From Proteromonas lacertae (lineage: Eukaryota; Sar; Bigyra; Opalinata; Proteromonadidae), in NCBI GenBank assembly GCA_002245135.1, contig NGBS01000307.1, positions 1 to 64,000 on the forward strand: DNA of 64,000 nucleotides. The letters run 5' to 3'. The notes under the pieces were generated by a model. That model saw only the letters and a list, made by a program, of their open reading frames with translations. It did not search any database and had not been told where the DNA came from. The position numbers and the translations under genes are program-made. Below, piece by piece: positions 23,314-37,647 of this stretch. The first letter of the stretch is position 1; every line of letters begins with the position of its first letter.

Positions 23314-24123
23314 ATGGATTACCCATGGTTAAAAGAAAATCCTGAAGTTGATCCTGATGCTGAAGTTAACTATCCAGTTCCTGCTGAACCTGATGATAAA
23401 CGACCAAGGTATTGAAATCTTATACATAAAATAATAGATATCGAAGTTCCAAAGAAGATAGAGCAGTAAAAGTTTATACAATTGCTCAAGAATCAAATTA
23501 TCTTGTAATCAGAAATATCTCAGCAATAGGAGTAGGAGATGAACTGATTCAGTTATTAGCAAGCTATGGTACAATATTAGAATATAGATATTTGTATGAT
23601 GTGCCTGCTGCTCCATTTACTGAAGTAATGTGGGTGAAATTCAAAGATATACAATCTGCTATGTATTATTTATTTATATTTTTTGTTGTTAAATAGAGAT
23701 GCAAAAGTTAAAATGAATAAAACATCGTTCTATGGATTAGATCTTTTCATTATGTATGGTCCAGAGTATGAATCAGTTAAAGAAACTCTTGAAAAATTAG
23801 AATATAGACGTAAAACTGTTCATCAAAGAATTATAACAAATAAATTAGAAGAAGGACAATCAATAAAAGGAATTAAACCAATCAATTTAAAACCGATAGA
23901 AGCAATCACTCAATCAGATAATAATAATAATAGTAAAGAAGATATACAACTTACTAATGAAGAGAAAGAAGAGAAAAAGGAAGAAATAAAAGAAGAAAGT
24001 AAGAGTGAAACAATTGTTGATAAAGTTCATCAGAAATTACAAGGTTTGAAGAAAAAGGCAGAAGAAGATGCAAAAATACAGATGCAAGAAATCCAGCCCA
24101 AAAAGAAAAGGAAGAGGATTTAA
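23314..24123 (+). CDS. RBM48: RBM48-like RNA-binding protein
   Basis: RBM48, with ARMC7, is a component of the U12-dependent (minor) spliceosome in animals and plants. Three exons (23314-23408, 23438-23662, 23697-24123), introns 29 and 34 nt, 248 aa. The RRM shows RAVKVYTIAQESNYLVIRNI, IQLLASYGTILEYRYL, FTEVMWVKFKDIQSA and KTSFYGLDLFIMYGPEYES, matching RBM48 in order and wording, including the helix after the RRM (VKETLEKLEYRRKTV). The C-terminus is Lys/Glu-rich and ends with a basic KKKRKRI that could act in nuclear import. The start ATG is preceded by a 160-bp AT-rich spacer. Every intron I could read in this window looks U2-type, which makes this gene a point of interest. Confidence 0.85.
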
Positions 24124-24128
24124 TTATA

Positions 24129-24648
24129 TTAATTTAACTCACTATTTAATAATTGTTCATGTATCATTGCACACATATCATTATAATTGCTAATTCTTTG
24201 CTATTCAATATATACATATATACCAATATATACTTCAAGTTCTTTATCTTTTTCTTGTGAATTTAGAGGAAGAGATTCAGGAGCTTTGCAATGGAGTATA
24301 TTAGGAACTAAATAATCACATAGACGTACGATTTATACTATATTGAAGATCTGGGAATAATGAATTTGGTAAAATAACTTGATGTGAAAGAGTTTTCTCA
24401 ATATCTGGTTCATTTAACTAAATATGAGTAAATTGGATCTATACATATTCTTTTAACTCTGATATTGATTGCGAGAGTGAAGAAAATTGGTTAATATATG
24501 CACTCCAATCTGGATTCTCTTTTATAGTTTCTTTTTGTGTTGACTCGATGGTATTTGTTATTACAGACACTTTTCCAAGTATTGTTCCTATCTCTTTGCT
24601 ATTATTTATCATAAGGTGTTCAAAAATATTCCGAAAACAATACCCCAT
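24129..24648 (-). CDS. MED8: Mediator subunit 8-like protein
   Basis: Likely Mediator head-module subunit linking transcription factors to RNA polymerase II. Four exons (24445-24648, 24339-24417, 24234-24307, 24129-24200), introns 27, 31 and 33 nt, 142 aa. The helical N-terminus ends in a short coiled coil (SLSQSISELKEYL). The Med8 signature region follows: HQVILPNSLFPD, then LHCKAPESLPLNSQEKDKELE and a final NDMCAMIHEQL. This resembles human MED8 FRNQVIIPLVLSPD … LRTKPDPEVEEQEK … NKMCSNLLEKI. The ATG at 24648 is preferred: an upstream in-frame ATG at 24699 would overlap the start of midasin. The call depends on a short, weakly conserved family, so it is moderate. It faces midasin head to head with 29 bp between start codons, and converges on RBM48 with 5 bp between stop codons. 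Confidence 0.6.
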
Positions 24649-24677
24649 TTTACTTTGGCATTTTCTCTCTATTTCTA

Positions 24678-27600
24678 ATGCAAAGTATTTATGAGGCATT
24701 GCAACCGCTAGATGATGATGAAAAGTGTTTGTTAAAGTCTTGTATTGAATCTCCAACATCTAGTGAATCAATTCTTGATCAATACATTCAAAACTTCGTC
24801 AATGAATCTAAAATAATATGTTCAACCAAAATATTTATCGTTTTGTTAACAGTTAATAAGAAAATATTCCCGATTCTACACTCATTTTATAAATCACACA
24901 AACCCTTATTAGAATTTATAGATCCAATTAATGAAAAAAATATAATAGAATGTTTACAACTATTATATTCAATGCTGCAGGTTGATAATGAAATGTTCAA
25001 GAATTACAATTGGTCATTGTTATTACCATATGTCAAAAGCGTAAATATTAGTATTCGTTGGTATGTTGCTCATATATTAACAACAGTTTTATCAGTGGAT
25101 GATCCAAATTCAATTTATTCAATTCTAGAATTAAAAAATCAACCTGATAATCAGTTTATTCCATCCTTTTCATTATTATTACAAGCAGAGAAATTAAAAT
25201 CATATTATGTAGAACTGGACAAACCAAAAATCAATGAAATGCAACAAATAACAGATAGAATTAATGATATTGATATTAAAGAATCAATAGTTAATATTTA
25301 CGGAGTAGTTTTACCATACAAAAGAAATGCATCGTTAACAACTGCATCACCATCATCAATTACATCAAAATTTGTCCATACAACAACATCAAAGTACAAT
25401 TTACAACAAATAACAGTAGGTCTTTCAATGAATAATCCATTACTAATAACAGGCTCAAATGGATGTGGAAAAACAGCAATAATACGAGAAGTAGCAAGAC
25501 TAACAGGTAATACAGATATGATTGAAATACATTTAGATGATCAAGTGGATAGTAAAGTATTATTGGGTACTTATGTTTGTACAGATGTTCCTGGTGAATT
25601 CAAATGGAAACCTGGTGCATTAACACAAGCTGTAATTGATGGTAAATGGGTACTTATTGAAGATATTGATAGAGCTCCATTCGATATTATTACTGCAATT
25701 GTTCCATTACTAGAAACAAGAAAATTGCCATTATCTAGTAGAGGTATTATATTAGATGCTCATCCAGGATTTCAATTGTTTGCTACAACTCAAACTCAAT
25801 CGCATAATTTAGTGTCAGGCAATTCTATTAACCAAATACTATCAAATCATTTTACTATTATCAACTTACATAATTTATGTTATAATGAATTGAATGAAAT
25901 TATTACTGAAATCTATCATATTGATCAATCAGCTGCTAGTAGAATTGTTAAGACATTTTCTTTATTATGTTCGATTGGTGTAGCATCAGGAATGGAATTA
26001 GATACAAATACACTTAATTCAGAATTTAGTACAATAACTGAACAAGAAAAGAATCGTTGGAAAGATGCATATAAAAGATGTGGTAGATATTTATCATTAA
26101 GAGATTTATTAAAATGGTGTAATAGAGTTAGTAAATTGTTAATATCAAATACACATAATTATATTGTTGATGGTGTTAGACAAACGATTGTTTTAGAAGC
26201 TGTTCATGTGTTTTGTTCATGTTTACCTAATATTGATACAAGAATAAGTATTGGTGAGTTTTTATGTAAAGAAGATAGTTGGAATATTGATTCAAATATT
26301 ATTAAGAGAAAGCTAAAAGATGAAAAGCCTGGTTTGACTATAACATCAAAAATCATTAGAATTGGAGAAACTCAACTTGAATCAAGTGGAATACAAATAG
26401 AATGTAGAAGATTTACTCAAACTAAACAAGCTTTAAGGTTATTGGAAAGATTGGCAGTGTGTGTTCATCATAATGAACCAATGTTACTTGTTGGTGAAAC
26501 TGGTTGTGGTAAGACAAGTGTATATATATATATTCATTGTTTATATCATATTTCAATAGATTGTACAATATTTAGCATCTCTGCTGGGAAAATCATTAAT
26601 TGTCCAGAATTTGAATATGCAAAGTGAATCAGGTGATTTAATTGGTGGATATAAACCAATAGAACTTAGGCAATTAGCATTGCCATTATATGAATCATTT
26701 ATTAAATTGTTTGAGTCATTATTTGAAGTTGAAGTATAATAGCTATTATATATTTATTTAATAGAGTAATAGAACATTTCTTACTATTGTTAGAGAAGCA
26801 TTTGACAATAGAAATTGGAATAAATTCATTAAAGCATTAAACAAATTTGTAGGAAAATGTAATGATAGACAGATTACAGATGAGAATCAGATATATCTAT
26901 TCCAACAGATCCAAAATGAATTCAATAGATTTTCACTTCAAAAGTCACAAGTTGAAAACAATTTCGCATTTGCATTTATTGAAGGACCATTATTAAAAGC
27001 AATTAAAACAGGACAGTGGATATTATTAGATGAAATTAACTTAGCTCCAATGGAAGTATTACAAAGAATTGCTGGTTTATTTGAAGGTATATCTGGCTCA
27101 ATATGTATTACTGAAAGAGGTGATACTGAACCATTACAAGTACATCCTGACTTTAGAATTATCGCAGCAATGAATCCACCTACTGATGTTGGAAAGAAGG
27201 ATTTACCTCCAGGATTGAGAAATAGATTCACTGAGATATTCTTTGATGAATTAGAAGATGAACAAGATTTACAAGTATATATATTTTACATCATTTTATT
27301 TTGTGTAATAGATGGTTGCTAAAGGTTATTTAGATGCTATGCCAAATCCACCAATTAAATCTATTGTAGATTTATATTTAGAGTTAAGAAATAAAGCAAA
27401 AACAGTGTTATTGGATGGTTCAAAACAAAGACCAAGATATAGTTTACGTAATTTATGTCGTGCATTGGAGTTTAGTTGTGATTGTCTTAGGTTTTATGGA
27501 CCTATTGGTGCTTTATATGAAGGTTTTTACACAGGTTTCTTAACACAATTAGATAATGATAGTTTAGTAATTGCAGAGAAGATATTAACAGAAAAATTCA

Positions 27601-30600
27601 AAAAATCTAAACTAATGTATGATAAAAGTAACGATAATATAGTAATTGTACAACAATGTCCTGTTGAAAAAGGTTCAGATATACCAACAGATTATGCTCA
27701 ACCAGATAAAGATAAAAAAACACAATTTGTAATAACTGAATCAGTAAAAAGACATCTTAATAGTTTAGCAAGATCAGTTTTAACAAGAAAATATCCAGTA
27801 TTGTTACAAGGACCTACTTCAAGTGGTAAAACAACATTAGTTACATATTTAGCAGCATTAACAGGCCATAAATGTATAAGAATTAACAATCATGAACATA
27901 CTGATTTGCAAGAATATACAGGAATGTATGTAACTGATGAAAATGGAAGATTGAAATTTCAGGAAGGTTTGTTAGCTCAAGCTGTAAGAAATGGTTGGTG
28001 GATTATTTTAGATGAATTGAATTTAGCTCCATCTGAGATTCTTGAAGCATTAAATCGTTTATTGGATGATAATCGTGAATTAGTTATTCCAGAAACACAA
28101 GAAATCATAAAACCTCATAGACATTTTATGTTATTTGCTACTCAAAATCCACCAGGAATATATGGTGGAAGAAAAGTACTTTCAAGAGCATTTAGAAATA
28201 GATTTATTGAATTACATATTGATGATATTCCTGATGATGAGATTAAAGAAATATTAATGAAAAGAACATTAATGCTTGAATCATTCACAGACTGTTTGAT
28301 TAATATCATGAAAGAATTACAGTTGCTTAGATCAAAATCTAATTTATTTGCTGGAAAACATGGTTTTATTACTACTCGTGATTTGTTAAGATGGGCAAAT
28401 AGAAAACCAGGTAATTATCAAGAACTAGCTGATTATGGATATATGCTTCTAGCTGAAAGGTTAAGAAAACCTGAAGAAATAAATGAATTAAAGCAAATCA
28501 TTGAAAAGTGTTGTAAAAATAATACAAAAAGTCACATTATCATCATTATATGGATATGATAATCCAAATCATTGGTCAAATGAATATCTCGACAATATTA
28601 CATCATTATTACAACAGAATAGTGATTTACAATTATCATCTACAGCTGGTTTATCATCAGTAGCAGTAACAAAGACATTGAAGAGATTGTTTATTTTAGT
28701 TTATAAGTGTTTAGAGAATCAAGAACCAGTGTTATTAGTAGGTGATACAGGTTGTGGTAAAACTACCATTTGTCAATTATTAGCTTTAATTTTTAAACAG
28801 AATCTTACAATTTTGAATTGTCACATTCATACTGAAACAGCAGATATTGTTGGAGGAATAAGACCAATTAGAAATAGATCATTATTATTGAATGAAATAA
28901 AAGAATCATTAGTTCAATTATTACAGAAACTACCACCAGAAAATACAATATATCCAAATAATGCTATTACAAATTCTGATTTATTATTGGAATGGATTGA
29001 AACAACCACATTCAATTCATTACATAAATACATCCAAACTCTAAAATCGGTTATTTCAAATGAATATTTAGATGAATATAACAGCATATTATCAAAGTGT
29101 CACTTATTGAATTCTATCTTCGTTTGGCAAGATGGTCCATTAGTAGAATGCATGAGAAATGGAGATATGTTCTTATTGGATGAAATATCTTTAGCTGAAG
29201 ATGCTGTTTTAGAAAGATTGAATAGTGTATTAGAACCAGGAAGAACATTGATGTTAGCTGAGAAAGGATCTAATAATATTGAAGAAATAATAGCTAATGA
29301 GAAGTTTAGAATATTAGCAACAATGAATCCTGGTGGTGATTATGGTAAAAGAGAATTAAGTCCAGCATTAAGAAACAGATTTACTGAAATATGGGTTCCT
29401 AGTATTGGTGATAATGATGATTTATATATTATATTATCTGATAGAATTAAAACACCATTAAAGACAAATAAAGATGTTGATCAATCATCTCTTCTAGATT
29501 TAGATTATCTGATCAAACCAATGTTAGGTTTTATTGGTAATTATACAAAAGCATTTACTACTCATGGTCAAAGTGATGTGTTAATCAGTTTAAGAGATAT
29601 ATTATCATGGATTGATTTTATTAAATACACTGTAGTTCATCAAATATTATCTCCATGGTTAGGTTATCTGCATGGTTGTTATATGATTATTATTGAGAGT
29701 ATTGGTATAGGTTATGGTTTATCAACTACTGAAGCAAATAGAAGAAAAGATATAGCATCTAACATATTGAACAATACAATAGAAGAATCAATAAAAGAAC
29801 AAGTTATTACTGAATTTACTCAATTAAGATCAAATGTCAGTTTATTAAATAATGAAAAACAATTTGGTATTATACCATTCATTATTGAAAAGGGATCAAA
29901 TGAATCAAAAATACCATCCTATGCATTTGAATCACCAACAACCTATAATAATCTGTTAAGAGTACTAAGATCGATGCAATTAAATAAACCAATTCTATTA
30001 GAAGGTAGTCCTGGTGTAGGAAAGACAAGTTTAATCACTGCTCTTGGATCTTGTGCTGGTCATAATGTGATAAGAATATGTTTGTCTGAACAAACAGATT
30101 TGAGTGATTTATTTGGATCTGATTTACCAATGCCTATTTCAAATGACCCAAAAGATGGAGATGAGAATAATGATATTCAATTTCAATGGAATGACGGTAT
30201 TTTTATTAAAGCAATGAAGAATGGAGATTGGATATTATTAGATGAATTGAACTTAGCTCCTCAACAAGTATTTGTTTTTTAGATTTTATTGTTATTAGGT
30301 TTTGGAAGGATTAAATTCATGTTTAGATCATAGAGGTGAAGTGTATATACCAGAATTAAACCAAACTATTAGATGTGCTCCTTCATTTAGAGTTTTTGCA
30401 TGTCAAGTATTTATTTATATTATTGTCTATTGTTTTAGAATCCAATACAAGAAGGAGGAGGTAGAAAAGGTTTGCCAAAATCATTCTTGAACAGATTTGT
30501 GAAAGTGTATTTAGATGTTTTATCTGATAATGATTTAATCTTCATTACTACTGCTTTATATCCGCAATTATTAACTCAACAGAATGATAATATTATTGAA

Positions 30601-33600
30601 AAGATGATAAAATTCAATTCTGAATTGGTTCAAGATATAATTGTATATATTATTCTATTCTATAATATAATCTATTCTTATTTCTAATAATCTTTAATGA
30701 TGTATGAATGGTTTTGAATCTTAATTATTCATTTTAAAGATAATATGAATTAGTTGTAAAACAAAACCTACATTATTTTTGAAGATTTTAGACTGTTTGT
30801 ATCAAATCTTATACAAATGGTAAAGGAGCTTCATATATTCTAAAAATATATATTCTTATTAGTATATATTCTATCTTTAATAGGTTGATAAACAATATGG
30901 AATACAAGGTGGACCTTGGGAATTCAATTTAAGAGATATATTCAGATGGTGTGATTTAATGATTGAATCGCAATGTCAAGGATTTTATGATCCAAGCGAA
31001 TATCTTCATCTCATTTATCTCACAAAATTCAGAATAATTGAAGATAGATTATGTGTATTAAAAAAATACAATGAAATATTTGGTACAAATCTATCATATG
31101 ACAATTTTCCTCAATTCTTATTAACTGATAATTACCTTCAAATAGGACATTCAATTATAGAAAGACAATCATCTTCGTCATTAATTTCATCACAGATTAA
31201 AACCAAACTTCCATTATATCACAATCTTTTACCAATTATGCAACATATTATTGACTGTATTAACAATCACTGGTGTTGTCATTTAGTTGGTCAATCAAGT
31301 ACAGGTAAAACAACAGTTTTATATATTCTATCATTGTTAGTAGGAAGAAAGATAAAAGAGTTTACACTAAGTTCAAATAGTGATAGTAGTGAACTACTTG
31401 GATGTTATGAACAAGCTGATATAGGTAGATATATTAGAAATTTACTGATTAGCATTAAAGAATTCATTTATAAAATTCTTATTAATTGGATATTTATGTC
31501 TAACAGTCATTACTCAGTTGATACTATCGATAAAGGGGATGATGATGAACAGAAGAAAAAGAAAAGAAAATGTGTTAATAATAATAACAATAAGGATATA
31601 ATCACAGTGTCAAGTTCATTAACTGATTTATATGATTATCACTCTCAAATAGAAGCATTATTATCCAATCATTCATTAGAGTTTGAATCAATTAATAAAA
31701 ATCCAAATGTAGCTTCAAATCAACAGAATCAAATACTCAATCTTATCTCATCAATAACATTATTACTAAACACTAATCAACAGCATATACCATCTGATTT
31801 GAAAGATCATTATAATTATGAATTACTACCAAATATCAACTCAACAGTAGAACTAATTAAGAAAGGTATAAAAGGAAGATTCATTTGGATTGATGGTAGT
31901 TTATTAGAAGCAATTGAAAAAGGTTATTGGGTTATATTTGATAATGTTAATTTCTGTAATCCAGCTATTTTAGATAGATTAAATCCATTATTAGAAAAAG
32001 ATGGTTATTTATTAGTGAATGAATGTGGTTGTATTAATGGAATTCCAAGAATTGTATATCCTCATGAAAATTTCAGATTGTTTTTAGTTACAAATCCAAT
32101 GCAAGGTGAATTATCAAGAGCAATGAGAAATCGATGTATAGAGATATATTTACTACCATTAACTAAAGAATTACCATTATTTGATACTGTTAAATTACTC
32201 TATTCTACAGGAATATCTAATTTTGATATTTCTCAATCAATGATTCAAATTCATAAGTATATTCAAGAGAATATCAATAAGAATATCAATTTAAGGTATT
32301 TGAAGAGATGGGGTGAATATTTTAAAGAATATATATCAAAAGGATCAGATTATTATTATTCATTAGTTGTTTCATTAAAAGAAGTATATAATATCTCTAA
32401 TGAGATTATTGAAACAATGAATATACCTAATATACTAAAATCAGTGTTAAATCCATCTGAAAATCCTTTCTTATTACCATCATTTTGGCCTGATTCAGTA
32501 TTTGTCCAAGATGTGATTAGTGATTACAAGAAATCAATAATCAAAATACAAGGAAGTATATTTCAATATTTCTTATTACATGAATCACAACCACCAAATG
32601 GTAATTACATATTCTCATCACTCTTATTACCATATTCAAAATACTTCAATTATGCAAATGAAGAAGGAGAAGAAGAAAATGATATATTAAACTTCAATAA
32701 ATTAGTTCCAATTACACCATGTATTGAATCTGGTGATTTATACTCTGAATATCCTACTTGGAGTGGTTTCAATAGAAATAAAGAAGAATGGAATAATGAT
32801 TTCTTACCAAGATTACTAATCCAATTCATACAAATGTCATCATTCTCTGATTTTGAAGAAAGAAAACAGTTTATTGATGAAATGATTCCTGATTATGAAG
32901 AAATAAAGCAACTTAGAGATTATTATAAGAAGTGTTTATTATGGTGTTTGGATTCAGTTAAAGAATCATCCAATTTATAACATCTTAACACAAACCAACT
33001 TTCAATTTATTGAATTATTAAAATCAACAGAAAATATTCAATTGATTATAAACATTCTTCAAAATGGTCCAATTCTATTAATCATGAATCATGACCTATA
33101 CAAATATATGGAAAAAGAAACAAATAGATTGATTTATCAAACTGAATGTAATGAACAAGCAAAATCACAACTATTAGAATTGTGGAAAAAAATGAATTAC
33201 TGTTATAGAATCCTCTTTGTTTATATCTTCTCATTACCGCAATTGTATTATGAATATTCTCAAATTGAACTGATTAAATCATCCAATGAGATAACTCAAT
33301 TGAAATCGCTCAGTTTGATTCAGTTATCATATTTGTTCCATAATAATATGATAGAACAATCTGTATTACCTTCACCATTATGTACACAATTGTATGACAT
33401 ATTTGAATATATTGATTCATTACTGTTCAATGAGAATGTATTACAGAATGGTAATGCATATCTTAAGATCTATGAATACAGATTTTTATTGTGGAATTTC
33501 ATTCACAGTAGTACAATTAATGGAAAGAATATAGATCAAAGTGTATTTATATTCTATTGGAAAGAATTCTCACATCATATTCATAAATATCAATCGTTAT

Positions 33601-36600
33601 TAACAGATGAAATTTATCAAAACTTTGAGTATATTATATATATATATCTTTAATTATTTTTATAAATAGAATTATATCATCAAATATCTCAACAATTATG
33701 AATATTAGATGTTCATTATTTGATTATAATGATTTATGGACTTTAGATGGTCATCCAATATTGCCAAAGACAAAAGGATATATGAAGGGACTTAGTAAAA
33801 TACAACACTATTGTAATCCATATTCAAATACTACAAGATCGAGTTTATTGATGTTATTTGATTTGCTATTTGATAAACCATTATTATACATTATGAATGA
33901 TAAAACAAAGAAAGATTTAGTAGAAAGTTATTCAACAATTTATATTGAAAATGTAAAGTTTGATTTGATAGAGAATAACAAATACAAAGAATCTGATCAA
34001 TTCTTTTATAAAACACTTCCAGAAAATATGATAGAAGCTATAAAGAAATCAATTGAAACAATGAAAAGTAATTATTTATCTCTCACTGATACAACTCAAG
34101 AAACATTATCAGATGAACAAAGAAATCAATTGATTTATCCAAAAGCTGAGTGTATATATCGATGGTGCGATATTCAATTATGGGGTTTATATGATATAGT
34201 TGCAATAAGAGAAGAATATGAAATTATGAATTCTATAATTGAACAGATTAATAAAAATCAAATACCAAAATCAGTTATATTATCTCGTTTTATTACTTTA
34301 TTATATCAAACCAGTAGAAATCCACAAATAATAATTCCTTATCAAATATTATATTACATTTCAGAAGCATTAGAATCAAACAGCAATATTAATAATGATA
34401 ATTCATCCAGTATTGAGTTGATTATAAAGAATACAATATTTAGCATTTATAATGACTTAGTATATTCATGGTTACAATCACAGTGGAATGGTTATATCAA
34501 TATTCATACAATCGATAATACAATAACACCAGAATTGTCTAACTTAATTCAAGGTGAAAAGTCATATGTAAAACAATTTAACATTCAGAAAAGAGTTGTT
34601 AATGAAATGATTCAAAGTCCAAGTTACTTATTCCATCCAATGATTACTACACAATATCTTAATATCATTAAGAGTTTATTATACAATTCAAAACCATTAC
34701 AACTTATGGATTTACCATTTAAAGTGAAACAATTAGATACTATTAGAAGTTTACTAACAAGAAATATATTAAGAAATGATGATATTTCAATGAAGGATAT
34801 AAACATACTCAATTCGCTTGTTTGTAAGACATTTATGAGTTTAAAATCATTAATTCCAATACAATCACAGAGTATCTATCAAGAAAAGCTAAGTGAAATT
34901 GAATATAAACAGAATGAAACAGTTGATATAGGTATGGTTGTAGAATGTATAAAACAAGCAGAATGTCAAAGATTTAGAGATTTAGTTCCATCATATATTC
35001 AGCCATTATCTTATTTATATTCAACTGATTTTAATCAATGTAATTATCCAAATAAAACCGTAATTATCAATTCATTGAAGTGGGTTTATTTAGGCTGTAT
35101 AAGATGTTTGTTGTTAATTCCTTCATTACCAGTTGATCCACTTCTTATTCCCGAATTAAAACTCAATTCAATAAAAGTGATTTTAGAAAGATATTGCAAT
35201 GAGATTGAATATAAAAAATGGTTTAATTTCATATTATATGGAGGAAGTGATGAAAGAAATATGTCAGTATATGAATCAATAGAAATAAGAATAAAAAAAT
35301 TACAAGAAAAATCGAAAATATTAAAGTCAAAGACTTCAATTAGACCAAAATCTACTTCAGATCTTCAATTCTCTGATTTATACAATGAATTACATCAATT
35401 CTTCACTACTATTGCTTTACCAACAAACATAATAGAAATAGCCAATTCATTTATACCTTCTGAAATATCTGAAGTATTGAAAATGAAGAATCCAAACTCA
35501 TCGATTGATCCATTACAAAGAGAACAAACATTACAACCAAGTATTGATAGTTTTATTATTCATTTATCAACAAATTATTCCAACTATTATGATATATTAA
35601 ATCCAATATTTGCTTCTTTAGAATATATTAAACATGGATTGAATTTATTATCTCATGAATATCAATTTAGGTTAGAACAATTTTCATCATACAATGGAGA
35701 AAATAATCAATTTTATAAAGTTATAAAATCCTCATTGGAATTTCCATTAATTAGTAATGAAAAATCAATAGAAATGGTTGAACCACATGCTGAAATCATA
35801 TCAAACACAGCATATTCACAAATCAACTTCTTGAAAATACCATTATTGAAGTTAGTATTGTATAGAATAGTAACATCTCCTGATTATATCAATGATGATG
35901 TTTATTCATTCCACAAATTATCACTTTTATTTGTTTCAGAGTTTAGAAAGAAGAGAGATGAAATAGAAAAGAAAAAGCAAGAAGCAGCAGCATTTGTAAA
36001 AGTCAAAGTTCACACTCAAGTAACAACAGATGAAGAAAATGACGAAGAGTTTAAGAAACTATTCCCTGATTATCAACAGCAAATGGAAAGTTTACTTTTA
36101 GATAATAATAATGACAATAGTAGTAAAGATGAAACTCAACAGAAGAAAGACAGTAGTAATGCTGATGATGAATTGAAACATAAGATTGATGTAAATAATC
36201 AAGATATTCTATGGTTATACACATTACATTCATTATTATTCAGTTCAAATATTCAATACAAAACAGTTTTCCCAACTGTTATATATGAATTATATAGTAA
36301 TATAATATCATACATTGAAGAGGTATCTCTATTGAAAAACACTAATTTGGAGAATGAAAGTCAAACATTGAATCTTTACTTCTTATCAGTTTTGAAAGAT
36401 TATTGTCAAGGTTCATTTACTCCAAGTTTATCTATCAAAACACAATACATTTATGACTTTAGAAATGATCCAAATGTTCCATCTTTAATCAAGATATATG
36501 AGCCAGTAAAAGCATTTCAGAATAGAATATTTGATTTGTTGAAACTTTATCCTGATAATTCTGATCTACAAATATTGATTAGAATATCTAATGGAATATT

Positions 36601-37613
36601 GAAATTACCACTTTCTTCTCCAATTGAACAAGTTTTGATTGGATTACAATTGTTGTTTAGTAAATCAGATGCATGGTTACATGTGAGAAAAGACGATTCA
36701 ATAGCTGAAGAATTGAAAGGAATTACAAATTTATTGATTCAATGGAGAAAAGATGAATTGAATAATTGGCAGAATATGTTTGCTTTTGAAGAACAGAACA
36801 TTGATAAAGAAACATGTTTATACTTCCCATCTCTTTACACAATTATATTTTCAGAAAATACAATAGATAAAGATAATGATAAAGATAAACCAAAGAAGAG
36901 TAAAGAATTTAAGTATATGTATTTGAACAAAGATACTGAATGGATTGTTAAAAAGCCAAAGAATATAGAAAATGAACCGATTATCAATAATGCTTACTTA
37001 AAAGAAGTATATGATACACTAGAAACATTCTTAAGCAGAGCAACAATTGGACAATTTGTATCTCGTTTAGATTTACTGTCACAATTCCTTACAGAAATAT
37101 CGGTAATGAATAGAATAGATCCAAATGTAAAACTCACTACAATTTATAACCTGTTGAATAATGTATATCAGTTTTATTCACAATTCATTGATTTTATTGC
37201 TCAAGAAAAGAAGAATCTAAGAGATCCAATAGTAAGTGAATTAAAGAAGAAAATAAAGATAAGTCAGTGGGATGATAAGACATTATATGCATTATTAGAA
37301 TCATCTAAAGAAAGTCATAAAGTTATATTCAAATATGTATTGAAGTATAGAAAAGAAGTATTAGGTTTGCCAATAAAGGATGTTATATTCAAATCATTCG
37401 ATATTTCTTATCAGGTTGGTACTGAAAATACTAATAATGATAATGTTCAATTCTTCTTGAAAGAACCGAGTTCATTTTGTGATGTTAATACATTATCAAC
37501 TCCTTCATTTGTTGATATAAAAGCAGGAAATAAATCAATAAGAATAAAGAATATATTCAATAGAATGAATGAAAAGTGTATTAAACCAATAATAATACCA
37601 ATAAAAGATACAA

Positions 37614-37647
<34 letters not shown>

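Noticed and set aside
28501-28560. Reading TGA as cysteine (Euplotes nuclear code) to explain the broken frames
   Set aside because: At several breaks TGA is followed at once by another stop, or the downstream homology is in a different frame, so reassignment does not restore the protein; kinesins and kinases here use TGT/TGC normally.
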